Origin: Malus domestica
Lineage: Eukaryota > Streptophyta > Magnoliopsida > Rosales > Rosaceae
Length of the DNA stretch: 64,000 bases
NCBI RefSeq assembly: GCF_042453785.1
Contig: NC_091673.1
Span: forward strand, 8,081,001-8,145,000
Reading direction: 5' to 3'
In this document: one piece after another, positions 11,736 to 22,872 of the stretch
Layout of the letters: every line of letters starts with the position of its first letter
Numbering within the stretch: the first letter of the stretch is position 1
The notes under the pieces: model-generated
What the model saw: the letters and a program-made list of their open reading frames with translations, nothing else
What the model was told of the DNA's origin: nothing
Databases searched by the model: none
Program-made: the position numbers and the translations under genes

Positions 11736-13057
11736 ATTTAGTCAAGAAGAGGGCATTGACTATGGAAAGACTTTTAGTCCTATTATTAAACCAACAATAA
11801 CGAGACTAGTTCTGGCCTTATCATCACACTTTTTATGGACTTTAAACAATTAGATGTGAAAAATGCTTTCCTTCATGGCATATTGCAAGAAGAGGTCTAC
11901 ATGGCACAACCACATGAGTTTGTTGATACCAAACATGAAAACTATGTTTGCAGATTACATAAATCACTATATGGATTGAAACATGCACCAAGGGCCTGTA
12001 ATGAGAGGTTCACCAATTTTCTACCATTCTTGGGGTTTAAATCTACATATGCAGATTCATCATTGTTTATAAAAACTGTTGACAGTTCTGTGGTGATCTT
12101 GTTTTCATATGTTGATGACATAATCATAACAAGAAGTGCTACATAAGCTATCACTGAAGTTATTAAATCTCTTACTAAGGAGTTTGATATAAAAGACTTG
12201 GGACCACTTCACTATTTTCTGAGGATTCAAATTGTGCAAAAGAAGAATGGCTTGTTTCTTTCCCAAGACAATTATGTTACCGACTTGTTAACTAAATCTG
12301 AAATGCGACTATCCAAACCTTGTGCTACTCCATGTTTGCCATACAACAGACTACTCACAGATGATGGAAAACCTTACAATAATATTTCACTGTATATGAG
12401 CTTGGTTGGTGCCTTATAATACTTGACATTCACTAGACCTGACATTGCTTTTGCAGTGCATCAGGTCTGTCAATTTATGCAAAGACCAATGGAATCACAT
12501 TTTATGGCTGTCAAAAGGATTCTCAAGTACTTAAAGGCTACTCAAGGTTGTGCTATTCAGTATGTCAGAGGCTCCCTTAATATAACTGCATATAGTGATG
12601 CAGATTGAGCTGGAGATCCTAATTATAGAAGATCAACTACTGGAATGGTGGTGTTCTTGGGTTCTAATCCCATTTCATGGATGTCAAAGAAACAGAACAC
12701 TGAATCTAGATCATCAACTGAGGTTGAATATCGGGTATTATCTATTACAGCTACTGAACTGGATTGGATCAAGTGTTTGATGAATTTCTTGCAGATAAAC
12801 CACTACTCTTTTGTGACAACTTGTCTGCTATAACACTGACTTGCAATCCAATTCAACATCAAAGAACAAAACACATTGAGGTTGATGTACATTTTGTTCG
12901 AGAAAGGGTAGCAAAACATCAATTACAGGTGCACTTTGTGTATTCAAATGAGCAGTTTGCTGATATACTTACCAAATGGCTCTCTGCAGCAATTTTCTAG
13001 ACTCATTGTGCCAATCTTAGGCTCAATTTCTTTGCCCCTGAGCTTGAGGGGGCATTA
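11736..13057 (+). pseudogene. Ty1/copia reverse transcriptase-RNase H fragment
   Basis: The fragment starts inside the reverse transcriptase (FSQEEGIDYGKTFSPIIKPT) and continues through QLDVKNAFLHG, SLYGLKHAPRA and the catalytic YVDD (about 12109-12120). PLHYF, TFTRPDIAFAVHQVCQFMQ, the RNase H region [18 protein letters not shown] and RTKHIEVDVHFVRE follow. Several stops split it (for example after RSAT near 12146 and after YSDAD near 12606). Gag, protease and integrase are absent. A purine-rich tract (cttgagggggcatta) precedes the LTR. It resembles the copia at 49525-54468 in the same domains but has its own LTR. Confidence 0.85.
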
Positions 13058-13302
13058 TGAGTATTAAGATCCTATGACTGTGAATTAGACATGTGTCAAG
13101 AGATTATAGAGTTAGTTAAGTTTGTTATAGTGTAGCTTAGAGTGTAAGCTACCAATGCAAATATATATACCTTGTAACAAACATTTGTAACTAATAAGAA
13201 AGATAACACAATTCTCTAAACTCTCTTCTCTCTCTCTACTTTCAATCTTCAATCTTTCTCTCCTTCTCTCTTTCTGCATAATCTTCTTCATCAACATTCT
13301 CA
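13058..13302 (+). repeat. 3' LTR of the truncated copia
   Basis: A 245-bp sequence beginning tgagtattaag directly after the purine tract and ending cattctca, with TGAG/CTCA inverted termini. The matching 5' LTR is missing. The next bases return to P450 copy B exon 2, so this marks where the copia entered or was joined to that gene. Confidence 0.8.
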
Positions 13303-13816
13303 ATGGTTTACATAAGTAAGGGAGTTGAGCAATGTCGGATTCCTCAATCGGTTTTCCTTTTACGATGATCTGCTTTAGCTCCGCTTGAGCTTTGGACAAT
13401 TTTTCTAGGTTGCTGAGTAGCTCAGCCATTGCCCATTCCAATGTGGATGACGTTGTATCTGCTGCCGCAACAAATAGGTCCTGTAGTGAAACAAAGAGAA
13501 GTGCAATTCACTTGTCCCGCTTATATATATTGAAGAAGCACTACAAGAAAAATGAGTATACAACAACCCTAAAGATCACTTAATTTGTATGTAACAAAAT
13601 CAAAACTGTGACATAGTACAGACTATGAACAGCACATAGAGATATTCACAAGATCGCCCACGTGCTTGATGCTATAATAAATAGTAGTGTGTTGATGACG
13701 AACAAGTAAAAAATTAAAAACTACTTACATCAGCTCAACCTATCATCTTTCTAGATGAAATTCGTCTGTTTACTAGAGAAATAATAATACAATACATGAC
13801 CAATTTTAGACCATAC

Positions 13817-15284
13817 CAGTGAAGAAAATATTGATAATATCGGCGATATTTCGCCGATATTATCGTTTTTTTTGGGGTCCGATATTTTTTTAACTATCCA
13901 AATTGTTTTCGTCAAAATATCGCGATATTTTGGCACTGTTCAAATCGGAGAAGAACGCCGGAGCAAATTAACCGAATCCCTAAATCCCCAAATTCGATTT
14001 CAAAGCAAATGAACTGATGAATCCCTAAATCCCCAAATTCGAATTCAAAGCAAATGAACTGAATCCCTAATTCCTAAATCCCTAAAATCGAATTCAGTAC
14101 AAAAATGGTGCAACATGCAGAAAATTCGAAATATGTACAAAAATTAAATTACAAGCCGAGAAGAATATGGTAGTAGGAGCCTGGGAACGTCGTCTTCCTC
14201 ACGAATCCAAGACGGCTGGGACAACGTTGTGCTCCTCACCGACGACTACGATGAATTCCGGTCCATCGTCCGGTGTCCGTTGCCTCCGCTCAGTTTCTCC
14301 ACAACCGTTGATTTGCGATGACGCGACAGTTACGACTCGACGACTGCGACTAACGACACGGCTTCTCCATGGAACAAGGTGGTTTAGAAGGCGGTTATGG
14401 AGTGGTGTCGACGACTGGGTTTAGGGCGGGTGAGATGGGAGGAGCAGAGGGAGACGCGGACGAGGAGGATCGAGAGATGGATCGAGATTCGAGAGATGAT
14501 GTCTCTGTGTGTGTGTGGAAGAACTGGAGAAGGGGGAAGGGTGAAGACTGAGAACAATTACAGGAAGGGAGAAGACTCAGAGAGAGAAGAGAGAGAAGGA
14601 AGGATCGAGACGATTCGAGAGAGAAGGAAAGATTGAGGATGTGTGTGTGTGTGTGTGTGTGTGTGGCACACAGTTTTGTATGAAACCATGGTTTTGTGTG
14701 TGTGTGTGTGTGTGTATGGTTATGTGTGTGTGTGTGTGTTATCCGAGAGAAAAAGAAAAAAACTTTGAGGGTGTGTGTGTGTGGCACATGGTTTTGTATG
14801 AAAGAATTGGAAGTGACTTTGCACAGAAGAACCAAATATTCTGTCAGAGAAGAACAAAAAAATCTACTTACTTTATCTTCTTCTCCACGTGAAGACCTAA
14901 TTCTGTCAGAGAAGAACCAAAAATGCAATGTATAAAGTGTAAAATATTGTACTAATTCATTATATATAAATGATTATGGTGTGTTTAGACCTCTTTCATT
15001 AATTACTACATATTTTCTACACTCACAATGTTTGTCAGCTCGCTATATAATCAACTTGATAATGTTAAATCCATCATGCAATGCATTTCCTTCCAATTTT
15101 TGTGATAAACTAATAGATAATTGACTAAATAAATATCCTGCAAAGTTTCAATAAAAATTTCCAAGTTTTTCTTACAATTTCCGTGGTTTCCATGTAATTT
15201 TTATCGATATCGATATTATCCCGATATTTCCATCAATATTTCCGTGTTTTTAGACTACCGATATTTCCGATATTTTCTTCCTTG
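13817..15284. mobile_element. Non-autonomous hAT element in the intron of P450 copy B
   Basis: The ends are cagtgaagaaaatattg on the left and, inverted, caaggaagaaaatatcgg on the right. The 8-bp duplication gaccatac is perfect (13809-13816 and 15285-15292). The 8-bp duplication and CA-starting short repeats fit hAT. Near both ends gatatt/atatcg iterations recur. No transposase is encoded. The middle (about 14160-14640) is GC-rich and differs from the AT-rich ends, possibly captured host sequence. Confidence 0.85.
14639..14785 (+). repeat. GT microsatellite tracts
   Basis: Four tg/gt runs separated by short unique sequence, with the phrase cacatggttttgtatgaaa and its relative cacacagttttgtatgaaa repeated. 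It lies inside the hAT element. Confidence 0.9.
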
Positions 15285-15451
15285 GACCATACACAACACT
15301 AATAATTACCTAGTGGCGACTCGCGCGTAATTCTTAATTACCTCTAAGCAATTTTTAGTATAAACATATTATCGATTCAAAGAATAAGTTCATCAAGATC
15401 AAGAACAACGAGGCTAGCAGAGAGTAGACAACTAACCAGGAACAGATGTTG

Positions 15452-15826
15452 TGTTGAATTATAAGTGTTGAGCTGAAAAGCTTAGAATAAGATTGTTTAA
15501 ATTGGTGTATTCACTTGTGCAAAATAATGCCAAGTGTAAAATTAAGTTTTGTAAAAGGTCATGAGTGCCATGTGTTGGTTGATCCATGTGATTAGGTAGA
15601 TGAGTGACTAAGATGAAATGTAGTGTATGTGTGGTCCCAAGTTCAAGGCCATCAGTTATGTAAAAGCATGTGCTTCGTGCTCTTTCAATTTACACAGAAA
15701 ATATTCCTCTGCAATTAGACAGAGAGAAGAAGAAAACTATTCATCTTCCATTGTGTTCTTCAGTTTTTGCTCTTTGTTCAGCTCTCTCTCTCCAGTTCAA
15801 AACTCTTGAATTCATACACACTAACA
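15452..15826 (-). repeat. Solo LTR in exon 1 of P450 copy B
   Basis: A 375-bp block beginning tgttgaattataagt and ending cacactaaca is flanked by a perfect tgttg duplication (15447-15451 and 15827-15831). It interrupts P450 coding between HLF and DETQ codons. TGTT...AACA ends and the 5-bp duplication identify a solo LTR left by recombination between two LTRs. No internal sequence remains. Orientation is uncertain; strand shown is that of the host gene. Confidence 0.88.
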
Positions 15827-16716
15827 TGTTGAGTTTCATCCATGTCCATATCCTCATTTTTCTCTTCACTAATGTTAATCAGGGTATCTATAACATATCA
15901 TTAGTCATGATATAATCAAGCTCTTTTCTTGATTCAAACCGTTGCATCATCAAGCAGTTGAAGAGGTCAAACATCTTCTGGAAGTGATCAGTCATACGGC
16001 GTCGTATCCCCTGGGGATCAATCTTTTTCAGCACAGGAAAATAGTCAGCCAAGTTAGGTTTCCCAGCCTCTTCAAAGATACTCCACACCAACTCCTTGAA
16101 CTCTCTCGCCCTCTCACTATGTGGGTCCGCTAAATCCACAGAGAAGACAGTACGCGACAGCAAATTGAGCGAAGTTTTGAAAGCAGCCCTACCGATATCA
16201 ACCACCTCACCTTTTACAGCGCTTTCATTGCCATCGGATATGAGTTCTTGCACTTTTAGGTGACGGTTGGCTTAATTGATGTCGAGAATTTTGGTGATGA
16301 ACAATTGCGAGTTACATGTTTTGCGAAGATTTCTCCATGTAGCTGAAACCGGTGTCCAAGCCATGCTGTACTTGGAATGTTTACAGGCTTGGACCGCATC
16401 TGGGATGGTTTGGTTGCAAAAAAGTTGGTCATGGGTTCGGAGGACTTCTTTGGCGACGAATGATGAAGAAATTACCACTGTCGTTATTTGGCCGAGTTGC
16501 AAGGTCATTATGGGGGCCATAGCGTTGTGAAAGCTTTAGTGAGAGAGAGATGGGGTTTGTTGCCAAGCTCTAAGAGATTGCAATGAAGGGAAGTGGGTTT
16601 GGTCCAGGTGGAAGCCTTTTGGTAATTGATGATCTTCTTTCTTGTGAATAATAGATGGTGTAAATTGAGATCCATGCAACCATTAGACCTAGTAGTATGC
16701 AACTCAAGATGTTCAT

Positions 16717-17494
16717 CTCTGATCTCTCTCTCGCCTCTTTCTCCTAAACCTTAAGTTTTTGGTATAATTGTTGGGATAGACAATGAATGTTGCGCATATA
16801 TCGAAAATGAAAAGTGACAGGGCGCCTAGGGACTTAATTATTCTTGCCGTCCATTCTAAATGAGCTCATGCACGACTGCTCCTAAGATTTCTCGTAACCA
16901 TCTATTAATCCTTCAAAAGTTATATAATCTATATATAAGTTGTGTGCCGTCTTGAAAAAGAAGCCATTTAACAAAAGGACGAATATAATCGAAATAATTT
17001 ATGCATATTGTTCTCCATTCCCATGCATCTAGAATTTTGGACAAAAGATAGAGGATATGGACATCTCGTGGGACAAAAGTCAGAAAAAAACAATTGCAGA
17101 TAAAAGAAAGGTGTTGGCGCCAGTGCCTAATTTATAAGAGAGAGCTGGACAACTTGCCGGGTATATCAACCAAAAAACCTATAAAATCTCCAATTTTCAA
17201 TTTTCAATTTTTTTGTTTTAAATTTCTGCCATGTTTGAGTTCACTGATCATCTATCTTAAAGAATTTTCTTCTTAGACGAGAGTTCAATGGCGGGCCTTG
17301 TTAGCTAAAACTTACGATTCCTTCAAGAAAAAGAAAGGTAAAAAAAATTAAACAAGGTTTAGGTGTTCAGTTAACATCTAATTCTTGTCTTTGCACATCC
17401 ATTATTTCATTTATAAATGTAAACCTAGAAAAATACCTTTTTATTAATAGAAAAGTGGGAAATTCACATACAAGATATCAGGTAAAAAGGTCAA
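16717..17494. other. Upstream region of P450 copy B, no gene seen
   Basis: AT-rich non-coding sequence. It includes short pyrimidine-rich leader sequence next to the P450 start and poly-T/A runs near 17190-17220. No open frame with family resemblance and no clear repeat were recognised. Confidence 0.4.
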
Positions 17495-18183
17495 TACAAT
17501 ATGAGTATAAAATTGAAAAGGGATGTGTTATCCACACACCCCTTTTTACTTCTCACACACCCCTTGTTAATTTCTGTCCATTGATCTTCTTCAATTCATC
17601 TTATCCGACGGCCGAAAATCAAAAAGGTGTGAGAGGAGTAAAAAATGGTGTGTGGATATCACACCCCAATTGATTATTATGGTCGGTCATAGTGTTTCAA
17701 TTGACATAGAAAAGTCTTGTTAGAAAGCTTAAAACTATCCCAATTCTTGTAGGATTTAATTCAGATTATCCTAGTCATTGTGGAACTGGAAGTCTATTTT
17801 GCTGATGTACTTTTAATATGTTTGGATCCTATGGTGATTCTAATATGAGAATTATTAGGATTGATTTCTTATAAATATTGGTCACTGCTTTCACAAAACG
17901 TACACTCGATATCAAATCTATTGTTAGTTTGAGTACTTTTGGTTTTGCAAGAGAGAATGTACACTTGACATCGAACTAAGACCTATTGTTAGTTTGAGTA
18001 CTTTGGGTTTTGCAAGAGAGGAGAATGTGCACTATTTAGAATTCTGCTTTGGCTTCTTCTTATACTGCTTTTACGGGTTAGTTTGTCATTGTGTTTATCG
18101 AATTGTGATTTTAATACTTGTATAAATTTGTGGTTCATGAGCTTAATCTCTTAACTTTTACTTTTGATAAGTTTAGTCTTACA
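17495..18183 (+). repeat. Left LTR of E0
   Basis: From ttattatggtcggtcatag to gtttagtcttaca this matches the copy at 42025-42511 over nearly its whole length. A 149-bp MITE is inserted close to its start, and a duplication of the phrase acctattgttagtttgagta makes it longer. The exact first base is uncertain. Confidence 0.8.
17519..17667. mobile_element. Small MITE (copy 1) in the E0 left LTR
   Basis: Ends are gggatgtgttatccacacac and its inverted relative gtgtggatatcacacccc. aattga occurs just left (17511-17516) and right (17668-17673), a possible duplication. The centre has atccgacggccgaaaa. Two further family members lie at 59744-59884 and 62347-62495. Confidence 0.7.
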
Positions 18184-18444
18184 TGTGGTATCGGAGCCTA
18201 AGATTGTTGCTCTTGAATTCAAATTGAAAGTTTTGACACTAAAACAGTAAAAGATTTGATAGTTAATTAGCATGGATCAAATTTTGTTTGTGAGGAAATC
18301 TATAGGGCTTTCAAAAGGTTTTATCTCGAATTCTTTTTTATCAAAACCTTTCTACTCAGTTTCGAACATTTGTTATACCATGTCATTTTGTCTGTAAAAT
18401 TGAGTGTCGTGCATTGATTATATTTTGTTAGATATTATATAATA

Positions 18445-18889
18445 TGTTGATGCACAAAACCGGGGCGGTCTTGGAACAACGTAAATCCGACCGTGAATCT
18501 GCACAAACGCTCAAGAACACGAAGAACACAAAGAACACAAGGATTTTATCGTGGTTCATCACAATGTTTGGGCTACGTCCACACTGTAATTGATTCTGTT
18601 TCTCTTTAATTGTATGGATACAAGTGTTTGAGGGGAAGTCCCCCAGAGAGAGAAGAGAAGGGAGAGGAGAGCCTCGGTGGTGTGAGGACTCTCTCTCAAG
18701 GCTTCTAGCCTTTGTTTTCAGCTCTAGCCCTTAGAAATGAGGACTTAAGACTTCTTTTAGAATGAGGGGGAGTCCCCTTTTATAGAATAAAGGGCTCCTC
18801 CTCTTTTACATTTGTCGTGGGCTTAATGTGTGAGGCCCAAATACGAAGCCCAAGGCCCAAATACGAGGCCCAAATATATGGTACCAACA
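18445..18889 (-). repeat. LTR1, minus orientation
   Basis: Starts tgttgatgcacaaaacc and ends atggtaccaaca. On the minus strand the purine tract cttgggggactcc sits directly before it, so it acts as a 3' LTR. It contains an inverted TATA-like ctataaaag. It matches 22322-22765 with only a handful of differences. Confidence 0.88.
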
Positions 18890-19732
18890 GGAGTCCCCCA
18901 AGTCTTCAGTCAAGAGAGTCTTTTGGCTGGAGACTTCAAATTCAATCCATGTACGGGCCGAAGTGGCTAGATGTCTTGAACCAGTACTCAACCTAAGGCA
19001 ATGCTCAACATAAAGCAATACTCGGCTAAAGGTATCACAAAATTACGAGACTACTCGGCTGGAGGCGATGCTCGTTGCGAGGCTGCTCGGCTAGAGGCTA
19101 TGCTCGCGGCGAGGCATTTGCTCGGCTGGAGGCGATGCTCATTGCGAGGCGGCTCGGCTAGAGGCTATGCTCACTGCGAGGCGGCTCGGCTCGTGGTATT
19201 CCTTATTGCAAGTATCTACTTTATGTCGACATGCACTCAGTATGAGTTGATTCTCGACATGACTCGGGTCTGCTTGTCGGGTTCACATATTGGGTCTATA
19301 TGTCAGATTTGCGGATCAGGTCCGCAAGTCGGGTCTTTGAATTGGGGCCATACGTAGGGGCATCAAGTTGGGACTATCTGTAGGGTAATCGAGTTGGGTC
19401 CGGGCACATAGGTGTCCCAATAAGCGAATGTCCGAGCAAGTGGGTGTCTGGTCAGGCAAGAGATCAATGTTGATTAGTAGAGCTGGTTGCTCGATAATTC
19501 CTGACAATAAATGACAGCATAAGTATGATTGTATAATGAATAAATCGAATTGACACAATTTGTCAAGGCAGAATATTGTACGATGTGCCTACTACAAATA
19601 AATGATTTATTCAATTGTGTGGTAAATCACACGTTGCATAAGTGAAATAATTAGCTGAAACAATGGGCAATGAATAAATATTTGCACAAATAAATGCTTA
19701 TATAAATATGCGCGATCCGACTAGGATTAGTG

Positions 19733-19773
<41 letters not shown>

Positions 19774-20340
19774 TGTGAAAGGTTGTGTGCCCATAATTAT
19801 GCCACGTGACTAGCCATTGTCTCAAGGTAATAGCCTTTGATGCAATAGTATATAATATATTGATCAGTTCGGTGCATGTGTTTAGCACATGCAATAGATG
19901 GAGTTATGATCATTTACAATGATTAAGTACTGACTTTCTGTCAGCACAGTACATTTAATATGGTGTTACATGGCATATAAGTGATGCATTTGTATTGCAC
20001 TACGCATACTGATATTGGTATGTGCATAGCAGACTTAAGTTTACAACAGCATTATTTAATAAAAGCACAAGCACGCGGCATATGCGGTTGCATTCTAGCA
20101 ACAAGTATATATATATATATATATACTGTTGTGATGCCAACTATCATTATATATATATATATATATGCTGTTGTGATGCCAACCATCATTATATACTGTT
20201 GTGATGCCAACTATCATTATATACTAATAATGCTTTCTAGCAACAAGCACGGCATATACTAATAATGCTTTTGTGATGCCAACTATCATTATATCTATAT
20301 ATATATATATTAATTATGCTTTTGTGAGTGCCGATTATAA
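18890..20340 (-). repeat. Non-coding 3' region with GC-rich and AT repeats
   Basis: About five copies of a ~30-bp unit around ctcggctggaggcgatgctc lie at 19035-19200. Repeats of gttgggtc/gtcgggtc occur at 19260-19420. An (at)n(ac)n tract lies at 19727-19772. Units of ctgttgtgatgccaactatc with (ta)n spacers lie at 20100-20300. No credible gene is present. This is the region upstream of LTR1 in the minus element. Confidence 0.65.
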
Positions 20341-20614
20341 TGAAACACTATTTATAAAGAAAGAAGATGCCTTATCTTTATCCCGACATTGGCGGTCGAC
20401 AGGGAAAAGTGGATGGAGACCTAATGTTTTTTGTTGTTGTCCAAGCCCTTTTGATGATGATTATCATCCATTGGAATATCCTGCTGTAACAAACTCAATT
20501 GGAGTGGAGCAAAGTGGCGGGGCCCAAATAAGGCTCAGGGTTCCACTAATAGTTAGGGCAGGATGTGCTACAGCCTTTTCGATTGTTTCTCCTTCCCGTC
20601 CAACTCTGTGAGTG

Positions 20615-21099
20615 ATTAACTCGAACGAGTGTTTCTCCGGCCTGCAAAGCCTTTTCGATTTCGACATCACTCCGAGCAGCATCCTCAATGTTAATAGGTA
20701 AAACAGCAGCCTTATTCACACAATATAACTTCCTCATTTGAACTTCCACCTGCTGCGTCTCTGCTCAACCCAGCGACATACTTCACCATCTGGCGGCTCA
20801 CGGTGTCAGGATGCACCGTCGCCACGCACTGCACTGTAAACCCCCTTTCTCTGACGACAACCAACGCCATATTCTTCCCGACGGCACGAATCGTATGCGC
20901 CCGGCCACGTATCAGCACGGACCGATTCTCCAACGCACTGGTTAGGCTTCCAACCTTGGTCCAGTGACTGATGTCCTCAGCCGTCTTCGATTGGAGCTCG
21001 ATCAGGGGGACGTCGCCGTAGCTCGCAGTGAGAAGGTCCTGCTCGTCGACGGAGAGGGAACGAGCCGCGGCCGCTAGGGCTTCCTGCTCCTGGCGCAAA
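20615..21099 (-). pseudogene. Captured fragment of cytosolic aspartyl-tRNA synthetase
   Basis: Minus-strand translation gives ASYGDVPLIELQSK, VLIRGRAHTIRAVGKNMA, VVRERGFTVQCVATV and SRQMVKYVAGLS. After a change of frame it continues with QVEVQMRKLYCVNKA, LPINIEDAARSDVEIEKAL and AGETLVRVN. These are the N-terminal extension and OB-fold anticodon-binding part of eukaryotic AspRS, which charges tRNA-Asp in the cytosol. About 20 residues expected between VAGLS and QQVE are absent, and everything from the catalytic core onward is missing. The fragment runs without introns inside a retrotransposon, so it probably came from mRNA. It has no catalytic domain and cannot charge tRNA. It lies head-to-tail after the zinc-finger fragment at 21287-21394. 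Confidence 0.85.
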
Positions 21100-21286
21100 C
21101 TTCTCTTGCACGGAGGCGGAGTCTTCGTTGGATGGCTCGGAGCCGGCCGGGGGTTGCAGAAGATGAAGAGGATGAGGGTAGTGGATTCTGACCCACCCTT
21201 ACTCCTTCGCTCCACAAGGTTAACAAGCCTATTGACTTCAAGATGCTTCTCAATTTTTAACTTGTTGAATACTTCCTGTAGAACCT

Positions 21287-21394
21287 TATGGAGACGCGTT
21301 TGTTGCACTGGTAGCACCAGTACTCCATCGTCTCCGTCTCGGCCTCAGACGCAGATCGCGGCGGCGTCGGCGTCTGGGATGGAGTTTCAGCCAT
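21287..21394 (-). pseudogene. Captured 5' end of a RING-type E3 ligase gene (BCA2-like zinc finger)
   Basis: ATG at 21394-21392 opens MAETPSQTPTPPRS and reaches MEYWCYQCNKRVSI, the first half of the zinc-ribbon found at the N-terminus of plant RNF126/RHC1A-like RING-H2 ubiquitin ligases. The second Cys pair and the RING domain are absent, and the sequence passes into unrelated codons toward the AspRS fragment. It appears to be a separate captured piece fused 5' to the AspRS piece in the same element. Identification rests on a short motif, so a different zinc-ribbon protein is possible. Confidence 0.55.
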
Positions 21395-21429
21395 AGGGTT
21401 TGGGTTTGAATGTGATCTCTGTGTGTGCA

Positions 21430-21826
21430 CTTGGGCTTCTGAGTTGATTTTGATACTGGGCTCTGCCAAACTCGGGTCTCACATTTGATTGCATAAAATT
21501 TCAAACCATGAGGCACATGGTATGGCTGACCCCCATGCCCTCTCTCCGAATCTGGTTGCAGTACATTATAATTCTTTAAACTTGAATTAACAGGAGCTCC
21601 ACTTTGTCTCTGGCCCCCAACCCACAGGGGATTTAGCGGCGGAACATGGCGGATGGAGGTGAGATTCTGGCTCTGTGGGGTTGAGAATGGCAGAGAGAGA
21701 AGTGGGCATCCAGGAGAGGCGGTGCTGTATTTTGCAGATTCACGGTGGAGGTTGTGAGGTTTGATGAAAAAAAATGAAAGAGAACCGACATAGCTTTTCA
21801 TGTCGATTCCCACAGACGGCGCCAAA
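21430..21826 (-). other. 5' leader and primer-binding site of the LTR2 element
   Basis: On the minus strand the leader begins tttggcgccgtctgtggga (21826-21808), the same primer-site sequence that follows LTR1 at 22766 and, slightly changed, LTR3 at 36194. The following sequence shares catgaaaagctatgtcggtt and cctccaccgtgaatctgc with the leader of E3, so the captured genes sit right behind a gypsy leader. Confidence 0.75.
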
Positions 21827-22319
21827 TGTTGATGCACAAAATCAGCGAGGACTTTGGTACAACAGAAAGTATCAGGTTTGTGACCTTCGCTTGGTTGCTT
21901 CGATCACTAGTGAAGATAAGTACGTAAATGAATAGGGACAGAGAAGCAAACACAAGATGTACGTGGTTCACCCAGATCGACTACGTCCACGGAGTAGAGG
22001 AGTTCTCATTAATTGTGAAGGGTTTACACAAATACATAGGTTCAAGCTCTCATTTTGTGAGTTCTAGTGAATAGTTTAGTACAAAATGACATTAGAGATT
22101 ATTGTGGGAGAATGATCCCTATTTATAGAGGAGAGTTTCTAGTTTTGTTCTAACATCGACACGTGTCGTGTTGTGATTGGCTTCTGATGTTGACACGTGT
22201 CGAGCTGTGATTGGCTTCTGATGTCGACACATGTCGTATTGTGATTGGTCTCCTGGTTGAAGGGAAGCTCTTCTAGGTCCTTGACGGTATAACGTTGACC
22301 GGTGCTCAGTAGTTTCGGG
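21827..22319 (-). repeat. LTR2, minus orientation, missing its outer ~22 bases
   Basis: Starts tgttgatgcacaaaatcagc and runs to gtagtttcggg. It then joins LTR1(+) through two bases instead of reaching the LTR2 end seen at 34750 (tgtttgtaccatacttgacc). The rest matches 34772-35265 almost base for base. Confidence 0.88.
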
Positions 22320-22321
22320 CC

Positions 22322-22765
22322 TGTTGGTACCATATATTTGGGCCTCGTATTTGGGCCTTGGGCTTCGTATTTGGGCCTCACACATTAAGCCCACGACAAA
22401 TGTAAAAGAGGAGGAGCCCCTTATTCTATAAAAGGGACTCCCCCTCATTCTAAAAGAAGTCTTAAGTCCTCATTTCTAAGGGCTAGAGCTGAAAACAAAG
22501 GCTAGAAGCCTTGAGAGAGAGTCCTCACACCATCGAGGCTCTCCTCTCCCTTCTCTTCTCTCTCTGGGGGACTTCCCCTCAAACACTTGTATCCATACAA
22601 TTACAGAGAAACAGAATCAATTACAGTGTGGACGTAGCCCAAACATTGGGGTAAACCACGATAAAATCCTTGTGTTCTTTGTGTTCTTCGTGTTCTTGAG
22701 CGTTTGTGCAGATTCACGGTCGGATTTACGTTGTTCCAAGACCGTCCCGGTTTTGTGCATCAACA
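22322..22765 (+). repeat. LTR1, plus orientation, 5' LTR of the gag-pol element
   Basis: From tgttggtaccatatatttgg to ttttgtgcatcaaca (444 bp), with TATA-like tataaaag at 22427-22434 that probably drives transcription of the gag-pol RNA. The primer-binding site tttggcgccgtctgtggga follows at once. Confidence 0.9.
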
Positions 22766-22784
22766 TTTGGCGCCGTCTGTGGGA
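22766..22784 (+). promoter_or_regulatory. Primer-binding site of the gypsy element
   Basis: tttggcgccgtctgtggga directly after the LTR1 CA end. tggcgcc is complementary to a tRNA 3' end (…GGCGCCA), as in Tat-lineage elements. The exact tRNA is not assigned. Confidence 0.75.
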
Positions 22785-22872
22785 AACGACACTTATTCCC
22801 ACTTTCTTCAGCTTTGTCAAGCTGGTTTCCACCGCTCGTACACTCTCTTTTGGCCAAGCATCTCTCTCCGAT

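Larger units (their letters stand above)
13305..16716 (-). pseudogene. Cytochrome P450 copy B, CYP76-type, truncated and interrupted
   Basis: The start codon is at 16716-16714 (MNILSCILLG). Exon 1 runs to 15437, and exon 2 begins at 13480 with [18 protein letters not shown] but stops near 13313 at QLPYL, where the copia 3' LTR replaces it. The K-helix ExxR, PERF and heme-binding Cys are therefore lost. In exon 1 a frame shift falls in the PPGPNPLPFI region, the codon before ANRH is TAA (near 16274), and another stop follows TNDML near 15889. A 375-bp solo LTR splits the end of exon 1, and an hAT element fills most of the intron. It is closest by eye to copy A (same NQANRHLKVQELIS block). It cannot make an enzyme. 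Confidence 0.9.

Noticed and set aside
14395..14928. His/Thr-rich 177-codon frame and Cys/Val-rich frames
   Set aside because: They translate GT microsatellites.
20273..20611. 112-codon plus-strand frame overlapping the AspRS side
   Set aside because: It starts in an AT repeat and reads antisense to the captured minus-strand fragment; no family recognised.
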